This document shows, piece by piece, positions 38,741 to 47,653 of a stretch of 64,000 nt of DNA (its first letter is position 1; every line of letters starts with the position of its first letter). The position numbers and the translations under genes are program-made. The notes under the pieces are model-generated. The model made no database searches and was not told the origin of the DNA. It worked only from the letters and a program-made list of their open reading frames with translations. The DNA is from Polyangiaceae bacterium (GTDB lineage Bacteria; Myxococcota_A; Polyangia; Polyangiales; Polyangiaceae), in NCBI GenBank assembly GCA_016719945.1, contig JADJYE010000031.1:240001-304000 (forward strand), read 5' to 3'.

Positions 38741-38780
38741 GTGGGGCGCATCGCGCCCAATGCGAAACCGCGAGGGCCCC
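38741..38780. repeat. Long hairpin next to tRNA-Val(GAC)
   Basis: cggtttcgc and gcgaaaccg (9 bp) enclose an inner near-match tggggcgc/gcgccca. It is followed by 'gggccccgcggagcgggcgagcgcgc', similar to the sequence after the inverted repeat at 31741. In the tRNA direction it lies about 30 nt beyond the 3' end and could serve as a terminator, although the downstream side is not T-rich. Confidence 0.55.
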
Positions 38781-38808
38781 GCGGAGCGGGCGAGCGCGCA
38801 AAAATTTG

Positions 38809-38880
<72 letters not shown>

Positions 38881-38924
38881 GGGTCTCGTGCGGTGACCAC
38901 CTCGCGGCGTCACCAGCGCGCGAA

Positions 38925-38953
38925 CGTCTACTCGGTGGTCACGACACTGTCAA
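38925..38953 (-). promoter_or_regulatory. Promoter of tRNA-Val(GAC)
   Basis: On the minus strand a perfect -35 TTGACA (38948-38953) and a -10-like TAGACG (38925-38930) are separated by exactly 17 bp. Initiation would fall near 38918, about 38 nt before the tRNA 5' end. Confidence 0.65.
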
Positions 38954-39043
38954 GACGAGCGCGAGTCGTTCTGTCTGACGCTGTTCAAAAGAGGGGCTTC
39001 GGACCTTGCCGGCCCCGTCGAAACTGACTAAGCACCCCCGACC

Positions 39044-39484
39044 TTGTCCAACAGCGCACACCTCTTGCAGCCCTCCACACCCGACGCACCCTCGGGCGCG
39101 CCCGCGCCGCAAGGCGGCGGCGGCGGGGGCTTCGGCGGCGGCGGCATCACCTCGATGCTGTTCCTCCTGCTCCCCATCGTCCTCATCCTCTTCATGATGC
39201 GGAGCCAGAGCAAGAAGCAGAAGCAGATCGAGAGCTCGCTGAAGGTGGGCGACCGCGTGGGTACGCGCGGCGGCGCCATCGGGAAGATCGTGAAGGTCGG
39301 CGATCGAACGGTCGAGCTCGAGCTCGCGCCGGGCGTGACGGTCGCCTTCCGAAAGGACTCGATCGAGGGGCAAGACGTCGACCCGAAGAAGGCCGACGAC
39401 AAGAAGAGCGAGAAGGCCGACGACAAGAAGGTCGAGAAGTCCGACGACAAGTCGAAGGACAAGGTCTCGAAAGACAAGAGCTGA
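39044..39484 (+). CDS. yajC: Preprotein translocase subunit YajC
   Basis: 146 aa from TTG 39044. A Pro/Gly-rich N-terminus leads to a single TM helix (MLFLLLPIVLILFMMR), then the YajC core 'LKVGDRVGTRGGAIGKIVKV...VELELAPGVTVAFRKDSI' and a repetitive Lys/Asp-rich tail ('KADDKKSEKADDKK'). YajC associates with SecDF and SecYEG at the inner membrane. It is first in yajC-secD-secF-recJ; the gap to secD is 2 nt. Confidence 0.93.
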   Translation: MSNSAHLLQPSTPDAPSGAPAPQGGGGGGFGGGGITSMLFLLLPIVLILFMMRSQSKKQKQIESSLKVGDRVGTRGGAIGKIVKVGDRTVELELAPGVTVAFRKDSIEGQDVDPKKADDKKSEKADDKKVEKSDDKSKDKVSKDKS

Positions 39485-39486
39485 CC

Positions 39487-41655
39487 GTGAGCTACACGTA
39501 TCTGCAGTTTGGGTTCGGCGGCGCAGCCGTGCTGCTCGCCGTCGCCGCGTACGCGGTCAAGTCGAAGCGCGGCGCGCTCGGCTGGGCGGCCGCGTCGGCG
39601 CTGGCCGCCGGCCTCGCCGCGTACAACCAGGTGTTCTGGGTCACGGCCGTCTTCGGCATGATGGTCCCTTGGGCGCTGTTCAGCGCCACGAGCTACCTCG
39701 ACAGCGCCTGGCGGACCAAGGTCGGCTTCTGCATCTACCTCAGCTGCGCCGCCGCCCTCTGCATCTACCCGACGTACATCGACGAGCGCTTCGATCGTCC
39801 CGACCAAGACCCGTCCTTCACCCCCGAGCAGCAGGCCGAGATCGACGCCCGCTCGAAGGCGGGTGAGTTCGGCTTCGGCCGCTTCGTCCGCGCCAACATC
39901 CCGTTTCGCCTCGTTCGCGGCCTCGACCTCAAGGGCGGCTTCCGCGTCGAATACGTGGTCGACGTCCAGCAGGCCATCAAGGACCGCCGCGACCGCGCGT
40001 TCGACACCGTGCGCACCGAGCTCGCGCGCTCGTTCAAGATCATCGGCGACGACCAGCTCCCGAACGTCGAGAACCTCGAGAAGCTCGCCGAGCGCGTCGT
40101 CGTCACCAAGCCCCGCGAGGACGTCGGCAAGATCGTCATCACCTTCAAGGACGAGGCCGACGTCGCGGTCGTCAACGACGACTTCAAGAAGGCCTTCACC
40201 GGCGAGTTCGGCATCGTGCAGGGCGGCGGCGAGAAGAAGAAGATCGTCACCTTCCAGATGAAGAAGGACGCGCAGGACGAGTACCGAAAGCGCGCGGTCG
40301 ACGAGGCGAAGCAGACCGTGCTCCGACGCGTCGACACGCTCGGCCTCAAGGAGGCCGCGGTGTCCCCGCGCGGCGACTCGATCGTGATCGAGATGCCCGG
40401 CACCGACGACCGCTCTTTCAAGGAGATCGTCGACATCGTCAGCCAGACGGCGCGCCTCGAGTTCAAGCTCCCCGACGACGACGCCGACTTCTTCGGCGCG
40501 ATGGCGCAGCAGGCCGACGCCGGCCAGTGCGAGTCATGCACGGCGGAGGGCATCGTGTTCGGGCGCGAGAACGCGCCTGGATACCAGGGCATCAAGAGCT
40601 ACGCGGTGCTGCGCAAGCGCCCCGGCGAGTCGATGAAGGCCGCGCGCGAGCGCTTCAAGCTCTGGGTCGAGAACAACCTCGAGGTGCCCGACACCCACCA
40701 GGTCGTGTACGGCAAAGAGCTGCGCATGAACGAGGACACCGGCGAGATCGAGGAAGAGGGGTGGCGCAGCTACTACGTCTTCTCGAAGGCCGAGGTCACC
40801 GGCGACCAGATCCAGGCCGCGAGCAAGAGCGCCGACTCTTCCCCGGGCGGCCTCGGCCGCTGGCAGGTCAACCTCGAGTTCGACGCCTCCGGCGCGAGCT
40901 CGTTCGAGCGCATCACCGGCGCGAACGTGGGCAAGCGCTTCCTCATCATCCTCGATGAGGCCGTCGAGAGCGCCCCGACCATCCAGTCGAAGATCTCGGG
41001 CGGCGGCGCGCGCATCACGATGGGGCAGGGCTCCACGCAAGACCAGCTCAAGAACGCCGAGAAGCTCGAGCTCGTGCTCAAGTCCGGCGCGCTGCCTGCG
41101 CCCCTCGACTACAAGGGCATGCAGAAGATCGGCCCTTCCCTCGGTCAGGACGCGATCCTTCAGGGGGTCAAGGGCGCCGCCTTCGGGTTCGGTGCGATCT
41201 TCGTCATCATGATCGTGATCTACGCCCGCGCTGGCCTGATCGCGAACGTGGCGGTCATCTTCAACCTGCTGCTGCAGATGATGGTCCTCACGATGTTCGG
41301 CGCCGCGCTCACGCTGCCCGGCCTCGCGGGCCTCGCCCTCACCGCCGGCATCGCCGTCGACGCGAACGTCCTCATCAACGAGCGCATCCGCGACGAGATG
41401 CGCGCCGGCAAGAGCGCGCGTCAGGCCGTGGACATCGGCTACGACCGCGCCTTCAGCGCGATCATCGACGGCCACGTCACGACGCTCATCTCGGGCATCA
41501 TCCTCTTTCAGTACGGCACGGGGCCCGTCAAAGGCTTCGCGGTCACGCTCATGATCGGGATGATCACGAGCCTCTTCACCGCCGTCATCTGCACCCGCCT
41601 GGTCTTCGATTGGGTCGTGCGCTGGCGCAAGGTCAAGCAGATCAGCATCGGCTGA
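39487..41655 (+). CDS. secD: Protein translocase subunit SecD
   Basis: 722 aa from GTG 39487, about 100 longer than E. coli SecD. The extra length is an N-terminal region with three to four hydrophobic helices before the normal start. The family motif is GLDLKGGFRVEYVVD. The periplasmic P1 domain has 'AVSPRGDSIVIEMPG', and the membrane part 'NVAVIFNLLLQMMVLTMFGAALTLPGLAGLALTAGIAVDANVLINERIRDE' is the conserved TM4-5 region. SecDF uses the proton gradient to pull exported proteins through SecYEG. It ends 12 nt before secF. Confidence 0.95.
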   Translation: MSYTYLQFGFGGAAVLLAVAAYAVKSKRGALGWAAASALAAGLAAYNQVFWVTAVFGMMVPWALFSATSYLDSAWRTKVGFCIYLSCAAALCIYPTYIDERFDRPDQDPSFTPEQQAEIDARSKAGEFGFGRFVRANIPFRLVRGLDLKGGFRVEYVVDVQQAIKDRRDRAFDTVRTELARSFKIIGDDQLPNVENLEKLAERVVVTKPREDVGKIVITFKDEADVAVVNDDFKKAFTGEFGIVQGGGEKKKIVTFQMKKDAQDEYRKRAVDEAKQTVLRRVDTLGLKEAAVSPRGDSIVIEMPGTDDRSFKEIVDIVSQTARLEFKLPDDDADFFGAMAQQADAGQCESCTAEGIVFGRENAPGYQGIKSYAVLRKRPGESMKAARERFKLWVENNLEVPDTHQVVYGKELRMNEDTGEIEEEGWRSYYVFSKAEVTGDQIQAASKSADSSPGGLGRWQVNLEFDASGASSFERITGANVGKRFLIILDEAVESAPTIQSKISGGGARITMGQGSTQDQLKNAEKLELVLKSGALPAPLDYKGMQKIGPSLGQDAILQGVKGAAFGFGAIFVIMIVIYARAGLIANVAVIFNLLLQMMVLTMFGAALTLPGLAGLALTAGIAVDANVLINERIRDEMRAGKSARQAVDIGYDRAFSAIIDGHVTTLISGIILFQYGTGPVKGFAVTLMIGMITSLFTAVICTRLVFDWVVRWRKVKQISIG

Positions 41656-41667
41656 CGAGAAGGCACC

Positions 41668-42978
41668 ATGTATCTGATCAAGCCGGGCAAGCTCTTCGAC
41701 TTCATGGGGATGAGGCGGTATTTCTACCTCCTCTCCGCCGTCCTCGTGATCGGCAGCATCATCACCTTCTTCGTGCCCGGCCCCCGCTGGGGCACCGACT
41801 TCAAGGGCGGCACCGAGCTGGTCGTGGCGTTCAAGCAGCCGGTCGAGCCAGGGGCCGTGCGAGAGGCCATCGAGGGCATCAAGACCGCTCAGGGAGGCCA
41901 GGCTTTCGAGGCCCCCGAGGTCGTCGCCGTGCCCGACCAGGCGAACCACTATCTCATCCGCGTCCAAGAGGTTTCGAGCGTCAGCGAGGACGCCAAGCTC
42001 GCCATCTCGCGGCAGCTCTGCTTCGCTGACGCAGACGCCCCGGCCGACTGCAGCCCGGAGCTCACGCCGACCGAGGTGCGCTTCAGCCCCGGCGGCGAGA
42101 AGATCACGATCCGCTACGACTGGCAGCTGTCCAAGCTCGACAACGAGCTGATCGTCGACGGTAAGACCGCGCGCCAGCGCAAGATCGCAGAGCTTACTGC
42201 GGCGATCCTGGGGCGCATGGCCAGCGCGCAGGGGGTCGCCCTCGTCGATCACCACGCGGTCGAGATCATCGGCTTCAAGGACCACGACTCCAAGGTCGAG
42301 GTGAGGCTCAAGGCGACCGGCGATCAGCTGATGGCGGGCATCAAGGCGCACTTTGGCCCCGAGATCGCCCCCGAAGAGCCGGTCTCCACCGAGTGGATCG
42401 GCGCCAAGGCGGGCGCCGAGCTGCGTGAGAACGCGCTGAAGAGCATCGGCATCGCGGTGTTCATCATCATGGTGTACATCGCGTTCCGCTTCGACCTGCG
42501 GTTCGCTCCCGGCGCCCTCGTTTCGCTGGTCCATGACGTGCTCATCGCCATCGGCGCCATGTGCCTGACCGGCCGCGAGATCGGCATCAGCACGGTCGCC
42601 GCCGTGCTCACCGTCGCCGGCTACACCCTGACCGACACGGTCGTCGTTTACGACCGCATCCGTGAGAACCTGGGCCGGCACCGCGGGCTCACGTTCCCGC
42701 AGCTCGTGAACCTCTCGGCCTCCGAGATGCTCGGGCGCACCCTGGTGACGAACCTCACGGTCATCGCTTCGCTCACGATGTTCCTCGTCTTCGGCACGCA
42801 GGTCATCCGAGACTTCGCCTTCGTCATGCTGGTCGGCACCATCGTCGGCACGTACTCGTCGATCTACGTCGCGGGCCCGATCACCGAGTGGGTCGACCGC
42901 GCCCTGTTCGCGCAGAAGGTCACTCGGGCGAAGGTCTCACGCAGCCGCGCCCAGAAGCGGGCCGACGCGGTCGTTTGA
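41668..42978 (+). CDS. secF: Protein translocase subunit SecF
   Basis: 436 aa, longer than the usual 300-330. The N-terminal helix and 'GTDFKGGTELVVAF' motif are typical, as is the membrane region 'LVSLVHDVLIAIGAMCLTGREI...TLTDTVVVYDRIREN'. The excess is in the first periplasmic loop (about residues 70-240). A basic C-terminal tail ends the protein. It pairs with SecD. Its stop overlaps the recJ start (TTGA). Confidence 0.95.
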   Translation: MYLIKPGKLFDFMGMRRYFYLLSAVLVIGSIITFFVPGPRWGTDFKGGTELVVAFKQPVEPGAVREAIEGIKTAQGGQAFEAPEVVAVPDQANHYLIRVQEVSSVSEDAKLAISRQLCFADADAPADCSPELTPTEVRFSPGGEKITIRYDWQLSKLDNELIVDGKTARQRKIAELTAAILGRMASAQGVALVDHHAVEIIGFKDHDSKVEVRLKATGDQLMAGIKAHFGPEIAPEEPVSTEWIGAKAGAELRENALKSIGIAVFIIMVYIAFRFDLRFAPGALVSLVHDVLIAIGAMCLTGREIGISTVAAVLTVAGYTLTDTVVVYDRIRENLGRHRGLTFPQLVNLSASEMLGRTLVTNLTVIASLTMFLVFGTQVIRDFAFVMLVGTIVGTYSSIYVAGPITEWVDRALFAQKVTRAKVSRSRAQKRADAVV

Positions 42979-44669
42979 GCGACGGCTCGGCGCGCGCGCG
43001 CCTCGAGGACCCGGGCGCCCCCCAAGCGGAGGCGGAGGCGCTCCGGGCCGCGTATGGGCTGTCGTTCACCGGCGCGGCGGTGCTCGCGCGGCAGCGGCCC
43101 GCCACGGGGGACCTCGAGCGGTGGCTCGATCCCAAGCTCAGCCACCTGACGCCGCCGGCGGGCATGGTCGATCGCGATGCCGCGACCGAGCGGATCGCGC
43201 GAGCGATCCGTGAGCGAGAGAAGATCTGCGTCTTCGGGGACTACGACTGCGACGGCATCACCGCCTGCGCCATCATGACGAGCGTCATCGGGGCGCTCGG
43301 CGGCCAGGCGACGCCGCTGTTGGCGACGCGCACCGAGGGGGCCTACGGCCTCTCCATCCCTGCGCTCGCTCGGGTGCAGGCGAGCGGCGCGACCCTGCTC
43401 GTGACCTGCGACTGTGGCTCGAGCGATCACGAGCGCATCGAGACGGCTCGCCGGGCAGGGATCGACACGGTGGTGATCGATCACCACCTCGTCCCGAAGG
43501 AGCCTCTACCGGCCCTCGCGTTCCTGAACCCGCACCGGCCCGAGTGCAGGTTTCCTTTCAAGCACCTGGCGTCCTGCGGGCTGGCGCTCAGCATGGGCGC
43601 TGCCCTCCGGCAGGCGCTCGGCAAGGAGCTCGACCTGCGGCCGTTGCTCGATCTGGTGGCCATCGGCACCGTCGCGGACGTTGCTCCCCTCGTCGGAGAC
43701 AACCGCGCGCTCGTCCGCGCGGGCCTGCGCGTCCTCGCCACCGGCGCGCGGCCGGGCGTGCGCGCGCTGGCGGATCTCGCGCGCATCGATCTGTCCCGCG
43801 GGATGTCCACCGAAGACATCGGCTACCGCGTCGCTCCCCGCCTCAACGCCCCGGGGCGGCTGGGAGATCCCGACGAGTCGCTGCAGCTGCTCTTGTCGCG
43901 GGACCCCGCCACCGCGGCCGGCCTCGCGGCGTCGATCGAGCAGGCGCAGCTGCAGCGACGGGTCGTGCAAGGCAAGATGGTCGAGGAGGCGCTCTCGGAC
44001 ATCCGCGAGCAAGGCCTCGACGCGCTCGCGGGCGTCGTCATCGCGCGCCAGGGCTGGCACCCGGGCGTGGTCGGCATCGTCGCCGGCAAGGTCGCCGAGG
44101 CGCTCGGCAAGCCGACGATCGCGATCGCGCTGGAGGGGGCCACCGGCCGTGGCTCGGTGCGCGGCCCGTCTGGTTTTCCGCTCTACGACGCGCTGTGCCT
44201 GGCCCGAGGCGAGCTCGCGGGCTTCGGCGGGCACCAGGCCGCGGCTGGGGTCCACGTCCGGTCCGAGCGGCTCGACGCGCTGCGAGCCAGCTGGGACAAG
44301 GCCTGCGCCGAGCTGGGCAAGACGGTCCCGGAGCGCGAGAGCGGGCTCGCCGCCCGCCTCGACCCACGCGACCCGCTGAGCGCGGTCCTCGCGGACCTGG
44401 AGCGGTTCGAGCCCTTCGGCGAGGGCAACCCGCAGCCGCTCTTGTACCTCCACGAGGTGATGGGCCGCTCGACGCGCAACCTGAAGGGACACCTGAAGCT
44501 CGAGCTGTCGCTCGACGGGCAGCCGCTGACCGGAATCTACTTCGGGATGGGCGAACAGGCGGCCGAGCTCGCGGGCGCGCGCCTGTCGATGAGCGGGGCG
44601 TTGCGTCGCAACACCTTCGCGGGCGGCGCAGAGCTGCAGGTGAGGGGCATCGGGCCCCGGGTCGGGTAG
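42975..44669 (+). CDS. recJ: Single-stranded-DNA-specific exonuclease RecJ
   Basis: 564 aa from TTG 42975, which overlaps the secF stop. DHH-family motifs: DYDCDGITA (I), VTCDCGSSD, VVIDHHLVP (DHH), IGTVADVAPL (IV). The DHHA1 part has 'GWHPGVVGIVAGKVAE' and 'GFGGHQAAAGVHV', and an OB-like domain closes the protein. It degrades single-stranded DNA 5' to 3' in recombination and repair. The position after secDF is also seen in other bacteria. Confidence 0.94.
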   Translation: MSDGSARARLEDPGAPQAEAEALRAAYGLSFTGAAVLARQRPATGDLERWLDPKLSHLTPPAGMVDRDAATERIARAIREREKICVFGDYDCDGITACAIMTSVIGALGGQATPLLATRTEGAYGLSIPALARVQASGATLLVTCDCGSSDHERIETARRAGIDTVVIDHHLVPKEPLPALAFLNPHRPECRFPFKHLASCGLALSMGAALRQALGKELDLRPLLDLVAIGTVADVAPLVGDNRALVRAGLRVLATGARPGVRALADLARIDLSRGMSTEDIGYRVAPRLNAPGRLGDPDESLQLLLSRDPATAAGLAASIEQAQLQRRVVQGKMVEEALSDIREQGLDALAGVVIARQGWHPGVVGIVAGKVAEALGKPTIAIALEGATGRGSVRGPSGFPLYDALCLARGELAGFGGHQAAAGVHVRSERLDALRASWDKACAELGKTVPERESGLAARLDPRDPLSAVLADLERFEPFGEGNPQPLLYLHEVMGRSTRNLKGHLKLELSLDGQPLTGIYFGMGEQAAELAGARLSMSGALRRNTFAGGAELQVRGIGPRVG

Positions 44670-44689
44670 ACTCGGCGCTCCGGTCGAAC

Positions 44690-45478
44690 ATGGCGAAGTC
44701 CGGCGAGCCCCTCATCCGCTTCAGCGGCGTCCGCAAGGCGTTCGGCCCGAAGGTGATTTACCGGCACCTCGATCTCGACATCTTCGCGGGCGAGACCGTC
44801 GTCGTGATGGGCGGGTCGGGTGTCGGCAAGAGCGTCATGCTCAAGCTGCTCATCCGCCTGCTCGAGGCGGACCGGGGCGCCATCAGCTTCCATGGCCGCG
44901 ACGTCATGAAGATGCGCGACCGCGAGGTGGCCCGAGTCCGACGGAGCATCGCGATGTTGTTCCAGGGCGCCGCGCTGTTCGACTCGATCTCGGTCGGAGA
45001 GAACGTCGAATACGGGCTCAAGGAGCACTTTCGCGAGGAGATGACGCCCGCACAGATGGCCGAGCGCGTCGACTGGGCGCTCTCGCTCGTCGGCCTGCCG
45101 GGGATCGAGCACATGCGCCCTGCCGACCTCTCGGGCGGCATGAAGAAGCGCGTGGGGTTGGCGCGGGCGATCGCGATCCAGCCCGAGGTCCTGCTCTACG
45201 ACGAGCCGACGACCGGCCTGGACCCCATCAACACCGAGCGCATCAACCACCTCATCATGGGCCTGAAGGAGGCGATCAACGTGACGTCGATCGTCGTCAC
45301 CCATGACATGAAGAGCGCCTTCACCGTGGCGGACCGTATGGCCATGGTGCACAGCGGCGCCATCATTTTGCACGGCACCCCGGAGGAGTTCCGGTTCAGC
45401 ACCGACCCGCGCGTGCATGACTTCATCAACGGGATCGCCCCCGTCAACGAGGACGTCGAGACCCTGCTGAAGAGCTAG
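44690..45478 (+). CDS. mlaF: Phospholipid-transport ABC ATPase (MlaF-type)
   Basis: 262 aa from ATG 44690. Complete ABC ATPase: Walker A GGSGVGKSVMLKLL, Q-loop MLFQGAALFDSISV, signature LSGGMKKRVGLARA, Walker B LLYDEPTTGLDP, H-loop VVTHDMKS. The short, Mg-rich signature and 'FQGAALFDS' are characteristic of MlaF/Ttg2A, the energiser of phospholipid movement between inner and outer membranes. The MCE gene mlaD follows at 55 nt, but no mlaE permease gene is adjacent. Confidence 0.92.
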   Translation: MAKSGEPLIRFSGVRKAFGPKVIYRHLDLDIFAGETVVVMGGSGVGKSVMLKLLIRLLEADRGAISFHGRDVMKMRDREVARVRRSIAMLFQGAALFDSISVGENVEYGLKEHFREEMTPAQMAERVDWALSLVGLPGIEHMRPADLSGGMKKRVGLARAIAIQPEVLLYDEPTTGLDPINTERINHLIMGLKEAINVTSIVVTHDMKSAFTVADRMAMVHSGAIILHGTPEEFRFSTDPRVHDFINGIAPVNEDVETLLKS

Positions 45479-45533
45479 CCCGAGCAACAACGAGGGGCTC
45501 GCCTGCGCAGGTCGTGCTGCTAGACTGACGCAG

Positions 45534-46637
45534 ATGGCGGCGTCGAGGGATCTCAAGGTGGGCATCTTCGTGCTCGCGGGGCTGTTCCTCTCCGCGCTCG
45601 TGATCTTCCTCATCGGCGAAGAGCGCAACCTGTTCGACCCGTCCGTCGAGTTCCGCACGAGCTTCACCGACGTCCAGGGCCTCAAGCCAGGCGCGCCCGT
45701 GCGCATGGGCGGCCTCGATCTGGGTCAGGTGTCGGACGTCGGCTACGACCCCAAGGCGCCAGCCGAGGCGACGGTCTACGTCACGTTCTGGATCAAGCGC
45801 AGCGAGGCTCAGCGGGTCAAGACCGACACGCGCGCGAAGATCGCGAACAAGGGCCTCCTCGGCGACAAGATGATCGAGCTGGTGCCCGGCGAGAGCACCA
45901 CCCCGGCCGAGCCCAACGCGCTGCTCGAGGGCGACAAGCCCTCGGACATGTTCGGCAAGATCGAGGAGATGGCGGCCAAGGCGGAGCAGGTGATGGACAA
46001 CATCGAGAAGGCCACCCGGCCGCTCGGTGACGAGAAGCTCCACCAGAACATCCAAGGCTCGGTCGCGTCCGTGAACACGATCCTCAAGGAGGTCGCGGAG
46101 GGCGACGGCTACGCCAACAAGATCCTGAGCGACCCGGCCGAGGCCGAGCGCATCTCGGCGACGGTCAAGAGCCTGGAAGGCACCGCGAAGGAGGCCGAGT
46201 GTCTCATCAAGGACGTGCGCGGCGTCGTCGGGCGCGTCTCCAGCGGCCCAGGCTTCGCGCACGATCTGCTCTACAACAAAGAGGGCCCAAAGGGCGTCGC
46301 GGAGTTCGCGTCGGCGGCCAACGAGGTCGCCCTCACGCTCAAGGGCATTCGCGAGAACAACAGCCTCGCCCACGATCTCTTGTACGGGGGCACCGGCGAC
46401 ACCGCGGTGGTCATCAAGAATTTCGCGGATCTTACCGGCGATCTCAAGGCGATCGTCGCCGACATCCGCGCCGGAAAGGGCACCATCGGCGGGCTGCTCG
46501 TCGACCCCTCGATCTACGAGGACGTGAAGATCGTCCTTGGTAACGTCCAGCGCAACGACGTGCTCCGAGCGCTGGTGCGCTACTCGATCAACAAGGACGA
46601 GCCCAAACCCGAGGTCCAGGTCGCCGGCCCGAAGTAG
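45534..46637 (+). CDS. mlaD: MCE-domain lipid-transport protein (MlaD-type)
   Basis: 367 aa from ATG 45534. N-terminal TM anchor (VGIFVLAGLFLSALVIFLIG), then one MCE domain (about 35-120: 'FRTSFTDVQGLKPGAPVRMGGLDLGQV', 'DTRAKIANKGLLGDKMIELVPG'). A long helical C-terminal region with repeated 'GDG/GxGFAHDLLYNKE' and 'NNSLAHDLLYGG' motifs follows, longer than in E. coli MlaD (183 aa). It should form a periplasmic hexameric ring carrying phospholipids, powered by the upstream MlaF. Confidence 0.93.
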   Translation: MAASRDLKVGIFVLAGLFLSALVIFLIGEERNLFDPSVEFRTSFTDVQGLKPGAPVRMGGLDLGQVSDVGYDPKAPAEATVYVTFWIKRSEAQRVKTDTRAKIANKGLLGDKMIELVPGESTTPAEPNALLEGDKPSDMFGKIEEMAAKAEQVMDNIEKATRPLGDEKLHQNIQGSVASVNTILKEVAEGDGYANKILSDPAEAERISATVKSLEGTAKEAECLIKDVRGVVGRVSSGPGFAHDLLYNKEGPKGVAEFASAANEVALTLKGIRENNSLAHDLLYGGTGDTAVVIKNFADLTGDLKAIVADIRAGKGTIGGLLVDPSIYEDVKIVLGNVQRNDVLRALVRYSINKDEPKPEVQVAGPK

Positions 46638-46705
46638 CTCGCGAAGAAGCTGGCAGGTGCCGTGGTTGAGCGGACGAAACTGGGCACGTGCCGTCGTTTG
46701 AGCTC

Positions 46706-46821
46706 TGCACGACCGAGGAGCGCCAGCCCCGGAGGTCGGAGGCGGGGGTGAGGGACCGCGCGAAGCGCGGAGCCCGAGGGGGGCTGCATCAGACCCCCTG
46801 ACTCAAATCGCGCTGCGGGGC
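46706..46821 (-). repeat. Dispersed palindromic element, copy 2 (inverted)
   Basis: Reverse-complement match to 38345-38460, with the same order of blocks: 'ccgaggagcgc', 'cccggaggtc', 'gggggtgagggaccgcgc', 'cggagcccgagg', 'gcatcagacccc', 'aatcgcgctgcggggc'. The palindrome is slightly damaged (ggctgcatcagaccccc). It fills most of the 259-bp gap between mlaD and the lipoprotein gene. Confidence 0.88.
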
Positions 46822-46896
46822 TGGCCTCTGCAGCCAAGGCGACTCAGACGCCGCCTCTCGTCTCGCTCTGCCTCGCGCGCTCGGCGCGAACCGAGC

Positions 46897-47394
46897 TCAC
46901 AAGATCTCGATCACGATCAGCGCGTCGACGCGGATCCCCTCGGGCGGAAACTCGTAGGCCAGGTCGATCGTCCCGCTCCACTCGATGCGGATGGTCTTTC
47001 CGTCGGGGAAGAGAGGCCTTAGGTCCCCATCGTAGAGGATGTCGAGCGGCGCCATGGTGTCGTTCGCAGGGAACGAGGTCGACTGGGCCACGAGCGTGCG
47101 GCTCTCGGCGTTCACGACCTCGGCGAAGAGGCTGGTGAGGAAGCGCAGGTCGTCGACGCCCTCCGGGGCCCGAAGCAGGACGCGCTCGAGCGTGGCGCCC
47201 TGATCTGGATCGGCCGGCTCATCGAGGTTGTACTCGGTCCAGCCCCAGAACGACCCGCTGTCCGTCTTCGTGACGACCACGAAGGCCTCGATCGTCTCCT
47301 CGCCAGCCAGCGCCGCACAGCCCTGCGCAGCGGCCGCTGCCGCGAACGTCGGGAAGAGCCTGAGGACCTGTCGCCTTCGGAACGAGTTGGCCAT
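46897..47394 (-). CDS. Predicted lipoprotein, function unknown
   Basis: 165 aa from ATG 47394, chosen because it places a twin-Arg/hydrophobic signal and lipobox at the start (RRRQVLRLFPTF...AAQGC, Cys about 27). The mature part is mostly beta ('EAFVVVTKTDSGSFWGWTEYNLDE', 'TIRIEWSGTIDLAYEFPPEGIRVDALIVIEIL'), like a small immunoglobulin or jelly-roll-type domain. No family recognised. It is divergent from the aminotransferase gene. Confidence 0.7.
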   Translation of the reverse strand: MANSFRRRQVLRLFPTFAAAAAAQGCAALAGEETIEAFVVVTKTDSGSFWGWTEYNLDEPADPDQGATLERVLLRAPEGVDDLRFLTSLFAEVVNAESRTLVAQSTSFPANDTMAPLDILYDGDLRPLFPDGKTIRIEWSGTIDLAYEFPPEGIRVDALIVIEIL

Positions 47395-47653
47395 GGTCAC
47401 CGTCGATGCAAGAGTCATGCGCCTTATCGGGAGCCCCCACGCCGCGGTCGCCCCTGCAATGTAGGAGCACCACCGGGCCGCCGTATTCATGGCTACGCGG
47501 GAGACATGCCCGCGGTTTTGGCGATCGATCACACAGACGACGCGCGCGCCAACTTGTGCCTCAGCAGGTGTGCGGTCTCTGACGGGCCCGCGGCTGCCCC
47601 GGATCGCCCCGACCGCTTGCAATCCATGGGTAGCGCGCGTAGCGAACGGCCCC

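Larger units (their letters stand above)
37993..38808. other. Gene-free region with repeat arrays
   Basis: 816 bp without a credible gene between thrS and tRNA-Val. Open frames exist on all strands only because the repeat periods keep frames open. It holds a 58-bp tandem array, a dispersed palindromic element, a 38-bp tandem array and a long hairpin just before the tRNA (listed separately). Confidence 0.8.

Noticed and set aside
40534..42681. 715-codon open frame opposite secD/secF
   Set aside because: Shadow of conserved sec genes; Asp/His/Arg-rich with no known domain.
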